Notes under the pieces: model-generated
What the model saw: only the letters and a program-made list of their open reading frames with translations
Database searches by the model: none
Told to the model about the DNA's origin: nothing
Assembly: GCA_032690845.1 (NCBI GenBank)
Contig: CM064421.1
Span: 34,834,963-34,898,962 of the forward strand
Origin: Eleusine coracana subsp. coracana
Lineage: Eukaryota; Streptophyta; Magnoliopsida; Poales; Poaceae
Reading direction: 5' to 3'
DNA length: 64,000 nt
Position numbers and translations under genes: made by a program
Shown here: in pieces, positions 47,601 through 60,972 of the stretch
How the letters are laid out: the number at the start of each line of letters is the position of its first letter
How positions within the stretch are numbered: the first letter of the stretch is position 1

Positions 47601-48441
47601 TTAGCTGCTCTTGTTTGTAGAATCTTCCTAGCTATTTCGTCCTTGTTTCAGTTGCGATAGACAAAATACCCAAATACTGCTTCTCTCTAACTGAAGACCA
47701 TATGCTGACTCCCACAAACTGCAGCTTCAGTGTGGATTTTCCTCTCTAGTTTCTGGTGTCTGAATTGGTGATACCTGGGTTTTGACCCTTAATTTGACTC
47801 CTTTAGCTAACTGTCTTCACTCTCAGAAAGTACAGTGAAAGAAAAATGCAGCCGCTTAATAAATTTTGTATCGTGAAACTCGAGTTCAAACACCACAATG
47901 CATTCATGGATAATAGGTTAGCACACAATCACACACGCACTGTCTGTCTCACCCAGACGCATACTCACACACCCCGTATGTTAACTTGACAAAGAAAAAA
48001 AACAGTGCCTTGATTGTCATACATCACTGACCGCATATACAAATTAACAAGAACACACACATGGGACTTCACTTAACCCCTCGGTTAGCACCAGCCTATC
48101 GTGCTTTTGGAGCTACGGCATGCCTTCTGCACGAAGTCATCAACCTTGAACCTGTCAGAAAAAGTTAGTTATATCCGTTGCATGGTTCAGATATTTATGA
48201 CCTAACAGCTGCAGTTGGTGTCTTTAAGAACGGTGTCTGCTATACATGGACTCCTACAGTGAACTTCTCAAATTCACAACCACACATCGTTTGAGCAATC
48301 CTCCATCGCTGGGTTCTTCCACACAAACTGGTTATTGTCCGTATGATTACTTCTATTTACGAGATATGACTCTAGCTATTGTATGACCAATCTACAAATG
48401 GTATTTAGGGTGGCTCCAACAGTGACTAGGAGACTGAAGCT
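44663..48441. other. AT-rich intergenic region between MED12 and the DUF4378 gene
   Basis: Mostly AT-rich, MITE-like sequence: a second diverged Stowaway-like candidate at about 44726-44932 and a palindromic element at 45622-45820. From 46750 to 47090 composition becomes mixed, with a possible plus-strand leader (ATG at 47013 followed by a 23-codon frame and a GTGAGC donor). No supported protein follows. 48085-48441 is probably 3' untranslated sequence of the DUF4378 gene. Confidence 0.5.
45622..45820. mobile_element. Palindrome-rich MITE-like element (about 200 bp)
   Basis: Ends GAGGTTGTTTGTTTT and AAACAAACAACCCC are inverted. Inside, the self-complementary word AGATTATATAATCT recurs at least three times, alternating with CTAAAGTGAGT. 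Target-site duplication was not resolved. Confidence 0.55.
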
Positions 48442-51400
48442 TCAAATCCACAAATCGTAAACAACTTCTTCTAATAGTTCATCTAATATCAAGTCCCATA
48501 AAACCACAGTCATCTCCTCACTCTCTGACCGAAGATCCATCCAACTTCCATGTTCAAGATCGATTCCAACTATCTGGTCCAATGTACTTGGAAATTGATA
48601 ACGGAGATTGCGCTCAACATGATTATTGATTTCAGAGATGAGAGTTCGTCCCATTGGAGGTCCCCTTATTTTGTGTTTCAGAGAAGATAACCATGGAGTA
48701 CTTCTAAAATATTTACTCTGAATTTCAGTCACAGCTTCACAAATGCAGTCAAACAAGAGCTTTGAATCATCTATTTGATTTCCTTGGTGTAGTTCTTCAA
48801 ACAAGCAAGGGCTTACTAATTCATCTTCTAGGTACCATACCTCTACATTCTGGTCTGTCAATAATTCTGATAGCTCTAGAAAAACCTTTATGTAACCCAA
48901 CCGTACATCCTTATCCATCCAGAAAATCTCCTGATCTGATTCCCTACCTGCAATGTACTGTAATCTGAACATATCTTCGTGCAATTCACCTATAGATCAT
49001 TGGATAATCAAAATAAATCATTTGGACTATTTTTCACACACCAATCTTAAGGGAGATGAAAATTTTAAGCTAAGAGTTTATGTATACCTTTAATAATCTC
49101 TTCAGTGTCAGGATTTTCGGCATCTTCATGGAAGAACTGATCAAGGACAGATACAGGACTGGGTTGCTCTTGCTTTTCAAGGTTTCCGTCAGGAGAAAAT
49201 TGTGATATTAGCTCAACTGGTGATCTGGGGGTTGCTGGCTCTTGGCACTCCGGCTTTTCAAAAACATTCTCTCTTGCTGCTTCTTCCACCATATTCTACA
49301 ATGTAAAACACTTAAGTTCATGAAAATAAGAAAAACATTTAAGATGCAATTGCTCTGGTTTTTGGTGGGGACATACTTGGGAAGGGTTCTGTCTGCATTG
49401 CTCTGCTGGGATACACCATGCCTTGCTAATTGTTTCCGAGTTGCCCAGTTTCTCAATTTCTTCGGTGTGCACAGTATCAAGTTCAGCACCTGCAGATATT
49501 GCATTGTATATGAAGAAAAAAAAACATAATACGCTATTTGATCATTTGGATGACCATGGAAGCTTGTACTTACTGTCTTGTGTTGTTTCTTGATTTTCTT
49601 CTTTCATGCATTGCCATTTTTCGAGCGGTGTTTCAGTAGCACAACAAGAAATTTCCCCCAATTGGCTTTCTTCGTTTGTGAAATCTTCTTTATCCTTATG
49701 TGAGGCGCAAATATTTGCCTCTTTAGGGGAAAGATCAATGCAATCTTTTTCCCTAGAGATATTCCTAGGTGATGGCTTGCTGCATTGATTATTCCTAGGT
49801 GACAGTGTGCTTCTTTGAGGGAGGGAAAGCATTCTTACCAAGGACCTTGAGGTCTGAAGTGTTGGGTGCTTTGTGGTTTGATTTTTGTCCTTCAGAAGCT
49901 CTGTTAAATGTTTCTTGGCCTCGTCGTAGAAGATAAATTCACCCCGTCGTTCCTTTGTTGATTTTATTATGTTTCTGTCAGTTCCACCTGCTCCATTTCT
50001 TTGATTTTGCGTGCTGCTGGTTGAAGGTCTAAAATCAGCTTTAGCACTCGGTGAAGCTTCCTCTTCTGAGGTCTGTTCAACGAGTTGCCTGGTATCTCTT
50101 TTAATAGTGAAAGTTGTATTTTTGAGCCATGGTTTATCTTTTTGGAGGCTATCTTCGCATTCCGATGGCTTTTCTTTTCTAGCTTCACTCGTCACAATTC
50201 TGAATCTCCTTCTGACTTCCTTGATTGAAAATTTGGAATTTTCAGTTGCACTCAGTTCTGGAGCTTGAATCGAACTAATAGCGGTAGGGTCAATCCCTCT
50301 TCTTGGATTTGGTTTCAGTATAACTATTTTGTTAGCTGGCTGTGAACTATTGATTCCTTCTGCAGTATGCCTTCTGTTTGATCTTTCCTTCTTCCAGAAG
50401 AAGATATGTCTGCTCTCTTTACTATGTGTCTTGGTGGCTTCATGCTGGTTTGTAATCTTAGTACCTTCGATGGAGTCAGTATTTCCTGGCATTTTTGTGG
50501 GCTCTAGCTTGGTCCTCATCTCTCTGTTTTGGTAACCTTGGATGTTTTCCAGAATATTTGAATTCAGCTTCTGAAATATCTTCAAGAACAGCTCAGTGTC
50601 TGAGCTTAGCATCTCTAATGCATCTCTGAATTTTCCAGGCTGAGCTTCCATGATGCTACAAAGATGTTCGCCATCAGCAATATACTCTTCCTTGCTCTGT
50701 GGAGTTTTCTCATAAGCAAGACTATGAGGAGGATTATTTAATTCGTTAAGCTTCATTTGAATTAGTAACTTCAGCTCAGTACAAAGCTCACTCTTGTTCT
50801 TGCAATTTTTATGTGGCCACTCATCGTGGTACCTATGGACTTGTCCCAAGAAATCTGCCAAGGCAAGTTCAAGTTCATTTTCTTCTGATTCTTTCATGCA
50901 TTTGGAACCACTGGCATCCAAAGATCCAGATGGAGAAGCCACGTTTATGCTTGTGCTCTGATTTTGGTCTCCTTTTGGACAGACACCATGTCCCAAATCA
51001 GCTAATATTCTTTGAACCTCGTCATTCGGGATCTTCAACTGTTTTACCCTTCCTAGTTCATCCTCCATAAGTCTTTTGACAGTTGGTTTTCTCGAACTGC
51101 ATTCCTCCATATTCTGAGAAACATAAGAGTGGATGATGTATACTTTTTTTGGGCAAAAAATAAGCTTCATTATGCCACATAAGCATTACATAATGATATA
51201 CTGCATACGATTATATCACAGGTTATTGAAATTTGAAACTGATGAAAGTTAGATCAATTATCCACTTTGATGCTTTATCATGCCAACATACAATGTTTTT
51301 GTTCCAGTTTCGAGAGAGTTACTTAGATGCCAAATAGATAGGGAACCGATGCAATTATTATTGTTTATTCACCAAACAGTTAGCACAAATCAGATTCTTA

Positions 51401-52180
51401 ACAGGTCATAGAAATTTCTTATGTAAGTAGTCTGGAATGCCATGTTAACTAGACAACTGCTGCATCTTTGTAATGTTAACAAAGTTACTAAGCAGACTAT
51501 TGGTAGAAGCAAACGCCATGCTATTAGATCTGTCTATTTCTAAATATAAAATAAAAAACTTACATCCCCGTCTTCATCTATTTCCTCAAAGTCCCTGGAA
51601 TTCTTTCTTGAATGTCCTTTTCCTGCATTCATGAAGGGTGCATCAGCAGTAGCGTGAACTCCGGAAACTACGTTTACAAATGTGATGTTTCTTTCAATGT
51701 CTTAATTTCTGTCAAGGGTTGGTGTTCCTAGAGTATAGATTAGAGGGATTTGCTGATAGTTGGTGACATCAGGAAAAATGTTTCAGCCAAGTTGGATTAT
51801 CATAGTTTAGAATCATGCATCACCTATATTACTTTAGTGATCAATTTTATCAAGCTGCCTCTATTATTATAAATCAAACAAGCGCAAAGACGAATTGCTA
51901 TCTCATAGCTTTGGTGACCAGTACCATGATAAGAATATTTCTTTCATGAAATGACAGAGCCAAAACGGTTGATATGCTTTCATAACTTTGAATTATATTT
52001 CTACAGAAACTGAGGAGAATTACCAGTAAATCCACCGAAAGTGTGCCTTCTGCTCCCTTGCTTCCTGTCCAGCAGGAGCTTGGCGTCGTGGTGGGAATAA
52101 AACATGCGGATGAGGCCTGACATGCAGCCTATACTATTCTCCTGACGTCTTCTAGGCAATTTTTGACTCCTTTTCCCCAT
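48442..52180 (-). CDS. DUF4378 domain protein, LONGIFOLIA/TRM-like
   Basis: Plant TRM-superfamily proteins of this build are linked to microtubule arrays and organ shape; a precise role here is inference. Coding exons (minus) 52024-52180, 51564-51622, 49574-51113, 49377-49489, 49088-49295 and 48442-48989 give 874 codons plus stop with all phases matching. The start MGKRSQKLPRRRQENSIGC, followed by MSGLIRMFYSHHDAKLLLD, is the typical N-terminus. A KPTVKRLMEDE motif lies near residue 80 (VARLMGL-like position). The middle is Ser/Lys/Glu-rich. PSPVSVLDQFF opens the C-terminal region and DUF4378 fills the last exon (LLFDCICEAVTEI, WMDLRSESEEMTVVLWDLILDELLEEVV). A 5'-UTR exon at 52752 to about 52990 ends with a CAG|GTGAGT donor, so the leader is split by an intron. 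Confidence 0.88.
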
Positions 52181-55100
52181 TTTTTGGGGGAAGATTTGAG
52201 CGCTCTGCAGTTGAAATATCACCACTTATTCCTCTTGGATTTTTTTGTTCATCGGGTTAATCCTTTTGCAGGGTGATCCCTGAGAGATTTGCATTAGATC
52301 AGTACTCAAAACTCATGCAACAAGCATTGGAAGCCCGAATAGCAGAGAAAAAACATTGACTCCGGAACATGCAAGAGAAGGTAAATGCGAGCAAACACTA
52401 TCGCAAACACCACCATTCTTATCTATTTTAAGAAGAAGAAGAAGTAGCACCGCTGAGGATTGACAAGATATGAATGAAAACATTCTAATCATCTCATGTT
52501 AGACATAGTAGCGAAGGGACCATCTCCACGTTGTGTTTAATAGTCATCTATTAAAAGTTTCAGGACATTTTATATTATTACAGTTTACTTTCTCTGTTAC
52601 TCTGATTATATAATTAGCTTGATCAGATCACCAAATGGTATAAGCTCAACAAATGTCGCCCTTAAACAAAGTGGACGAGGAGCAACTCTAACAAGTACAA
52701 ATTAAGAAGGAAACCAGGCAGCTAAGAGTAATTCATGGAAAACTCACTCACCTGAAAACTGAGAGACCACGGGAAAACCTCAACAACTCTTCTTCTACCC
52801 GAGCTGTTGTCGGCCGGATGTTTGAAGAGAGGAGAAGCTTGTAGGACCTGGAACTCTGAGCTGTGCTCTGAGAGACCACTGCTTTTGGAAATTGGAATTG
52901 GTGACGAAGACGGAAGGAATTCGAAGCCTTTCTTCCTCTTGGGGTCAGTCACTGTTATCTTTTCTTTTACTTCTCTTTCGCCCCTTGGATTGAAGAATGG
53001 AGGCGACTAGGGGAGGCAGCTATGGCGCTGCAAGCTCCACATGCCATGCACAAGCAAAATGTTCTTGCTTTTGGGCAGACAGTGTGCTGCTGTGCCGTCC
53101 TCCCACGCAGGCCACCTTTTCCCCACCCCACCTGGCAACTGACTATCGCAAAAAAGTGGCCGGCAGGCAAGCGAAGGCCGATCCAGAGCTTTGGTAATTG
53201 TGTGCTGGGGTGCTGTACTAGCACAACGGTAGAATCTTGAGCTGATTTGCTGGAGATATCCATACATGTTTTTGTATGGCTCCGTTGGGAAAAGCCAAAC
53301 GACAGGTCCATTCCGTTGGAGAAAAATGATAGATGTGCACGGACAGAATTACGATGTGCGCGATGACTCCATGATTTTTGCTCTTCTGTTTAGTGTAAAT
53401 CGCTGGGTTAGCTCATGTGAAAATGGGTTTCATCTCCAAGAGTCTGTTTCAGGCTTATGGTACGCAAAATTTAATAAGGTAGAATGTGTGGTGTATGTTT
53501 CGTAAAAAAAAGAATGTGTGATCAATGAAGAAAATTCAGGTGGGGCACTCCCCTACCGTTCCCCTACCGTAGTTTCCTCAAAAAAAAAAAAAAAAAAAAG
53601 AATGTGTTGTCTTGCCCTGCGCCTGTACGCAGGAGAGCACAACACAAGATAGATACCAAGCTTGAGAAGTCTGTGGCTACGCCACCTCCCTTCCGTTCCA
53701 CGGAATGGTGCCATGAGTACGAGTATGACCAAAATGTCCATTTCTATCCACTTGTCATGACGATTTTGGTGAGAAATAAACGGCAAGGACTAGTTTGTTG
53801 TTGGTCACCTCGAATTGTTGGTTGCCTTTTCCTACCAAAATCGCCACTAACGTTGATGCATTATATTGCGCCTTTTGGATCTAGTGAGATGAGAGATGCC
53901 AATGCAAGTAAATCCTACTTACTCCGTTTGCTAATTCCTGTTGTTCCAACCACCAGATTGAACTGAAAAAGAACTGCCCGACGCTGTCCGAACAACATTT
54001 AGAAAACAGAGATAGTAGTCATTAGTTTGTTATTACAAATCTTATGATTGTGCGTATGGCTCGATTCGTTGGTTGGGTTAGAAATATTATTAGCATGCAT
54101 GGTGTACGTGGTCGCGTGCGGCACTATCCTCTCTCTCTCTCTCTCTCTCTACAACGTTAAAACCGGAAGCAAACGCTTTGTCCCATTCTTTCTGGACTCG
54201 ACGCTCTCTGCTCATATTTGGGTTTCTTTTTGTCCTAACGCATACCATTTGGTCTCACATAAGATGTGTCAGTACTAATATATAGTAAAGGTTACTTGGG
54301 TGCTCGGCATGCTAACACACTGTTCCTCTCTTGCTTCATACTAGTACTATATACTATATATGAATAAAACTTACTGACGGCACTGTAGCAACCAGCGTGG
54401 GTGTCATCATCAAATATACTCTCTCACTCGTAGCATAGATCCCGTGTTACCCACTCAGAGGCGATAAATCCGAGGCTGGTGATGAGCACTACACACTTGC
54501 GGTCTTCGCAACACACAAATGATGTACGGAACCGGAGAAAAAAAAAATGCACGCTTGTAGCCGTGTCATGGTAGATACCGGCACCATGATTACTTGCTGA
54601 TCCACGTCCGCATGCATATATCATCTATCGATCGTAGGAACTTAGAATGATGGCCGCGTGTATGGGTACCACACAATGTATGCAAGATCGCGATCAGTTC
54701 TTGTCATTACCAATGAAGAAGCATAAACACAGGTTACAGGCGCAGCGCTTCCTTCAATTTGAAAAACTAATATTTTTTTTTCTAATAAAGAAGAAAATAA
54801 TGATGCAGACAGCGAGTCATTGGACTGAAGCGTCGGCCTGCCAACAACGTGATCACTATGACGGAATAACAGTATTGTGGACTCTCTCTCTCCCCCTTTT
54901 AGATAAGATATACTAGTACATAAGAATTTGATCCATTTGTCCGACTTTATTCCGACCAAGCGTTTTGGCACCGTTGATTGATATATCAATCACTAGTTAA
55001 CTACCCAAGTGATTTTAACCATTATATCATCTTGTCATAAGCAATTCTATCAAACGAGTCGTACCTATAACAATACTTATATAGTAGGATGCAATGCCAC

Positions 55101-55777
55101 ACGCTAATCCCTCGCCCATTACCTCCTATCAGACTCACCATTCACCAAGCAAACATCCCTCCTCGCCCCACAACACAAAGCATATGGGCTTCCAACAAAT
55201 GCCAGCGTAAAAAGCGCTTCCATTATTATGCTGCACCGCTGCAGTAGTCTCCCCCACTCCTTTTGAACAGGACGTTCACCCCACCTCGCCCTTTCTTCAC
55301 GTTCCCGCTGACCCACAGATCAAAAGGCATCTACATTTTCCTGATTCATCAGGTCAGGTCGTCACAAAAGAAAGAGATAACGAACCGGAAAAGTTTAACA
55401 ACCTACTACTACCTACCTGTAAAAGACTGCAGTGAAATTAAACAGCAACCGCCACCATGCACGCATGGTACGGTGGGCACGTGCATAGATAGGATAGGAA
55501 AAAAAAAGATGTCATCACCTGATTGTTCAGGAACCAACAATGCAGTCTTTGCCCAATAGTTCTAGTTCTAGTACCATCATCATCAAGTACGCTACGGATT
55601 AGGCGGAGCAGATCTTATAACACAACACTATCGACAATCCACATGACCAAGTATTGTGACTCTCTTGTTAACTCTCATCTCTTCCTGTGCAGGCCTAATA
55701 ATAAAACACTAATTCTCAGTTCATCAGCAAAATAAGACACTAATTTTGAGCCACCATCACTCGTTAATTAAGCTTAA
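52181..55777. other. Leader intron of the DUF4378 gene and intergenic region to PAIR1
   Basis: 52181-52990 holds the 5'-UTR intron and exon of the DUF4378 gene. Beyond that no coding frame is supported. A retroposed-looking A-tailed fragment lies at about 53519-53600 and a (TC)n run at 54129-54151. Confidence 0.5.
53519..53600 (+). mobile_element. Short A-tailed retroposed fragment
   Basis: About 60 bp of unrelated sequence followed by 21 A residues is bracketed by direct copies of AAAAAAAAGAATGTGT (53503-53518 and about 53593-53608). An A-tail plus target-like duplication is typical of LINE-machinery retroposition, but the duplication overlaps the A-tract, so slippage is possible. Confidence 0.4.
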
Positions 55778-58700
55778 TTAGGTGACTGGCACGATGGCCC
55801 GCATTTCTCTTCTCTGCCTCTTCCTGGCCCTCCGCAGAATCTTCAGGCTCTCCTCTGTCATTTCCTTCATCATCTCCACGCTCTCCTCCTTCCCACCTGC
55901 ACCTGCTCACACCGATATATATTTGTCATGCATCTTCCCAGGGGGCAGTGCAACGCCCATAAAATTCAGCTACCTGTTTGTGTCTTGAGGATCACGCAGG
56001 ACGAGCGGCCGTCGCTGTCATCATCTGAATCAATGATTATCACGACTGGTGGTACCTGCGCTTTGCATCCACAAGCAACCATCATTACTCACTGATGAAA
56101 AGAGCCGTAAGGCAAAGTGCAACTCTGAAACAGAATTGCATTTTAATCGAGCTAACACCATGCAAGGCAGCTTACCTTCTTATTTGCCACTTCCCGTCCG
56201 ACCTTTCTGTTTGGCACTGGCTCCTGTTTAGGCATCAACCTGGTTCCAGAACCAATCAACATCTGTGGAACAGCTTTAGTCTTTCCCTGTTCTGCCTTCG
56301 GCTTCGGATATGCCACCTTTGCAGGGCAAACCAAAGGTGCTGTATTCCTGGCATCAACAAGAAATCCTACTCAGAATGCAAAATCAGACTAGGACTTGGA
56401 CAAATAAAAAATCAGAGAAAGTGTACATTCGAGAAGTAAGCCATATCAGTGGTACAATAAAAGAACAATATAATCTTGTCGATAGAAAACAAACAAGGAA
56501 CACAAGTAGAAAATAATACTGCAAAAAGCTTTTCTACACTACCATGTCAAACTTTTCTACACTACCCCTGACACTAATCAGATGCAATAAAAAAGAAAGA
56601 GATTATTCTTCTTAGCAACCCTCAAAGGAATGTAAAAGATTCCAAAGGTTGTCTTTGAGGGTTCAAGATTTGGCGCTACAGCTTGCATTATGATTCCAAA
56701 CTTCCCGCTCACTGATCCATGCTACAGAGACTGAAATAAAAACTGAAGACTCAAGGCTAAAGCGTAGAAAAGGAAACTCAATTCAAGTACGTATTCAGAA
56801 AATGGCAGTCATGTTAGCGATACAGTTTTTGCTTGATTCAAAACACCCTGTTCAATGCTCCATGCTACATGGATCTAGAGCACAGCAGAATCCAACGAAG
56901 AATTTTTTAACTAGTCTTCAGGTTAGCAAGTCACAGTATATGAACGTTGTTTTTATAGGATATAAAGATCTGACCACTCGGTTTGCACTTTGATTAAGCA
57001 ATAAAACTTTCCAGTTTCATGCTCTATGCTAAAGGAATTAAAAATTAGCTAATCACTTAGTTGTCAAGAAACTGAGGCTAGAATATTACACTTTTGGTGC
57101 TGGTACTTGGTTCGTATGGCGCCTTCCATTTGTTGCTGGTATTTGACTCGTCTGAGGTTTTCCATTTGCAGCTGGAATTTGGCACATCAGAGGTCTTCCA
57201 TTCGCTACTGGTGTTTGGCTCATCAGACCTTTTGCATTTGCAGCTGGCATTTGGCTCATCAGGGATCTTCCATTTGCTACTGGTGTTTGACTCACCACTG
57301 GTCTCACACTTGCTACTGGTGCTTGGGTCACCAGTGTTGCAACTGGCGTTTGATTCACTGGGGGCCTTTCATTTAGAGCTGGTTGTAGGTTCATCAGGGA
57401 CCTTTTGTTGGTTGTGCAACTCTGGTCCTTCAGCCAAAGACAGAGAAAAAACACTAAGAGGGTACTGATGGAATTTTGACTTAGATTAGATTACTTGAGT
57501 AAAGACTACATACTGCTGGCATTTGCATTACAGCAGGCCTACCGCTGAGAGATCTGATAGCTCTAACAATTCCCTGCATAAAGAGGCATGGATCAGCCAG
57601 TTTGGAGCAAATAGTGTCCACAATGGTTTCTTTAAGAACGGTAATACACATGGTCGAATCTATGTTTAATACATCTCCAAATTAGAGATGACTTATATAG
57701 GGTTATGTGAAACTGAACCAACATGCAATGTGATAACAGAGAGTGGTAAAAATTGAAACTACCAAGGGGACCAGATAACTTTATTGCATATCCCAGCCAT
57801 TGAAAAGAAACAAAAGACAAATAAAGATATTGGAGTTGTATCAAAAGTAGGTATGAATTATAGCACAAGAAACTTAAGAGCTACCTCCATCTCTTTTGTC
57901 AAAATTCTGATGTCACTCTGCTGTTGCTTTAAATCTGCTTGTATTTGTTTTGGCCAGTTTGAAAGGGCAGAGGATATTGCTTCCAGTTTGCTGGAGTGGG
58001 AGTTCAGAACATCTAGCTGATCAGAATTACTTTTGGTGCTGCTCTCAACAAGTGCTTTGAGGTCACCTTGTTCCTTAAGCTGTAATAGCATGAGCAAATA
58101 CATGAATCTTAGTTGCCTATGAAAATAAAAGAAATATGTGAGAGGACTGTAGCGTCAGTTATCCTTACAATTTTCTGGATTGAGTTGTCTAGGAGAACAA
58201 CCTTTTGCTGTATGCTGCCAGCTGAGCATGACAAATACATGCTTTTAGTGATGCACCATTGTTGAATGATAACATAATTAGAGTACAGAACTCCTGAAGA
58301 AACAGGAACTACCAGAGTTGCTTGCGATTGGAAGTAAAGTACCAGCTAGGGAAACTTACTGTCTAATGATGCTTCCTTCATAGCTCTGTTTAACTGCATA
58401 CAATCATTTTGCACCGAGTCTAGTACCATACCCATCTTATGAACCGAACTTGCCAGATGCTGAAATTTGCGCTCAACATCCTCATTAGGAACCTGACCTG
58501 TTAAATACTACTTATCAGATACACCAATCAAAACAGAGATGCTGTTACACTATGGTATTTTAATGACTGTTTAGTTTATAAGCAAACAGGTTCATCTTTT
58601 CTTTTTCTTATTAAATCATGCAACATAGTAGCCTACATTCTTACTGAATGAGATAAGGAGTATGAATCGATTTAACATCAACATCGAAATATTTCTGAAT

Positions 58701-60055
58701 GCTTACTCCTACTTGCATTTCTGTAAAAAAAAAGGCTACTCTTATGCTGGTGAGATGAAAAGGAAATATAAAACATAGCATAGGGAATGAAAATTTACAT
58801 CTACTTTCTGAAAGAGAGGGGTTCCACCGATGAACAGGGTTGCTTGATATTTTTGCCAGTTGCAGCTGAGATTCTTCTGGCACAGCAGAAGCTGAACTGA
58901 AGGGCATCGAAGGCACCTTCTTTGAGGAGCCATCATGTAGTCCAAATCTCTGTAACCAATAAGATGAAAACAGAGATCACAATTGTGCACATTTGAACCT
59001 ATAGCTAGCTGCCATTAGACACACAGGTGTTCTGACAGAAACATGAGAAGCAAATAAACTGAAGTCGTTTGTGAGGGCCAGAAATTTTGAAGAGTTACAG
59101 AGGAGCGAAACCACTAGTTAAAACAGTGTCACAGTCCCAGATACAGACACACTCCCTCATAGCTTCACTGTATGCATACGCAGTAACAGAGAGAACAAAT
59201 AGAACAGCTAAATAATTGGAAATTGGACAGTCTCGCAGTGTGGTTAAGTTTGTGCAACCGAGGTTCAACCCATACAACTGAAAAACAAAATTCGTCGAGC
59301 AGTACACATTTAAAATATTAGGTGGTCTTAACACGCACAAATCAATTCACAATTGCGTTCAGCTGAAGCAGTTCCAAAACCATGAACCTGCAGTGATTGA
59401 ACAATCCTCCAAATCCCCGCAGTATAATGGGATGGACATTGCAGCAATTTGGTCGCAGCACACACGCACCAAATTAGCACAACGAGGAACCTGCTGCAAC
59501 TAGAACGGCACTCACGGAAAATTTCCAGACCACCAATTCCCTTCGTGAATCCAGAAATTCCAACAACCAATTCGACGGATGAAACCTGCGGGCGGAAAAC
59601 GAACAGGGACTCGCAACACCAAGCACCAAGCGTGAATTGTGACGAGGGCGAGTTCGTGGGAGGAGGAATGGACGAAGAGCAGACCTGATCGCGCGGGGGC
59701 GATAGGAGGTGGAGGGCGAGGTGGTTCTCGTCGAGGGAGCCCTGCGAGAGCTGCGACTGCGAGTGCAGGAGCGACGACCCGCCGCCGCTGCTCCCACCGC
59801 CCTGCGAGGACTGCTGCGACATGGGCTGCGATCGATGCTGCTGCGGCTGCGACCCTACCGCCGACGAACTCGACGCGCCCACGCCGCCGCTTCCCCCGGT
59901 CCTACTGGAGCAGCACAAAAAAAGCGTCACGAATCGAGCCGAAGGTGAGCGATCGGTGAGAGGGGGCGGAATTGAATCGGGGAGGATTTGACGAACCGGG
60001 GAGGGAGGACGGAGATAGAGCTCAGGTCGCACGCCTGGTTGATCTTAAGCTTCAT
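55778..60055 (-). CDS. PAIR1: PAIR1 / PRD3 homologue, meiotic recombination initiation protein
   Basis: Required for meiotic double-strand-break formation and homologue pairing (rice PAIR1, Arabidopsis PRD3). Eleven exons (minus): 59997-60055, 59685-59904, 58799-58949, 58360-58497, 58169-58221, 57885-58079, 57514-57573, 57090-57427, 56176-56347, 55974-56055, 55778-55902; all phases fit and give 530 residues. Family features in order: MKLKINQACDLSSISVLPPR, a Ser/Gln/Gly-rich stretch, SQLQLAKISSNPVHRWNPSL, the coiled-coil region (NEDVERKFQHLASSVHKMGM, DCMQLNRAMKEASLD), a second helical part ending TKEMEGIVRAIRS, then a 12-residue repeat at residues 311-403. The end is an acidic DSDDDSDGRSSCVILKT and a basic LKILRRARKRQRREMRAIV tail. 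Rice PAIR1 is, from memory, about 490 residues; the excess is mainly the repeat. Confidence 0.93.
57095..57373 (-). repeat. Coding 36-bp tandem repeat in PAIR1 exon 8
   Basis: Eight units (seven of 12 residues, one of 9) of the form NGRPLMSQTPVA, differing mainly at positions 4-6 and in the ending PVA/PAA/PAT/PAP. The cognate rice region, as I recall it, has only about three units (QTPVAAGRSPMN-like). Confidence 0.9.
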
Positions 60056-60136
60056 CACCCCGGTATACTCCTGGTCCTGAGAGGGGGACGAGAGAGGAGG
60101 AGGGAGATGGTGGTGGTGATCGGCTGATCGCCGCGC

Positions 60137-60178
<42 letters not shown>

Positions 60179-60972
60179 GGCGAGGCGTTGCAAATTTGAA
60201 ATCTCTGCTCTCTCTGTCTAGCTGGCCCCGGAGAAGAGAAGAGGAGATGCCTTTGTGGGCCCTCGTGACGCCGCAACTGGAAAATGTGGCCCACTTGACG
60301 TGTTCCACTTTTCTACAACACTGACACCTGGGACCCAAGGTTTTCTTATTTCAAAAAAAGGGGGGAAATCTGTAATGCAAAATTGCAGCTTCCTTTGGCA
60401 GTCGCATTTCCACATCCGAGATTTGATTCGAGAACCTATGTAAAAGACAACAAAATCAAACCATGTAACGATATGTTGAAATTGTAATTATACTACTAGC
60501 ATATAGGAGATGATGGAACAACATGAACATACCGATAGAAACTGGGAAACCAAAAACTCAAAACCATTGCGTTGAGCTGAGCCAAAGCAAACAGATACCC
60601 TGTTACGCAAACAAACATGACCTTCCCTTCAGATATCACACATCAGCAAAGAATGAAACTGGAACATGACATGATACAACATTTATTACTTTATTAGGTC
60701 AAACATATGAAAAACATCACTACAGCCTACAGCAGAGAGTGTTCTTATGGTCAGGAGCAAGGGAGCTGTTAGCAGTACATTGAGCACATACTCTGCTGAC
60801 CCAAAAGGAAAAAAGAAAAAAAAAGGTACATCATTAGGCAGTACCAAAGCCATGCGCCAACATCTACAATATACAACAGGAAGCCAATTCAAGAGTTACA
60901 GCGAAACTAACTGGTAAATGATGGCACTGATTCATCTGAAAAGTCTGCGTAGGCAATATCTGTGGACTGCTG
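60056..60972. other. Spacer between the BCAT 3' end and the PAIR1 start
   Basis: 60056 to about 60240 is PAIR1 leader, including a (GA)n run. 60240-60680 is the PAIR1 promoter, with no clear TATA box seen. 60680-60972 is likely the 3' untranslated region of the aminotransferase gene. Both genes are on the minus strand with about 0.9 kb between their coding regions. Confidence 0.6.
60139..60175. repeat. (GA)n microsatellite in the PAIR1 leader
   Basis: About 18 GA units; (CT)n on the transcribed strand, 84-120 bp upstream of the PAIR1 ATG. Such CT runs are common in grass 5' leaders. Confidence 0.95.

Noticed and set aside
48085..48151. Small minus-strand exon with a CTGACAG acceptor and 21 codons to a TAA
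   Set aside because: No upstream partner exon; it lies in the likely 3' UTR of the DUF4378 gene and such a short frame can occur by chance.
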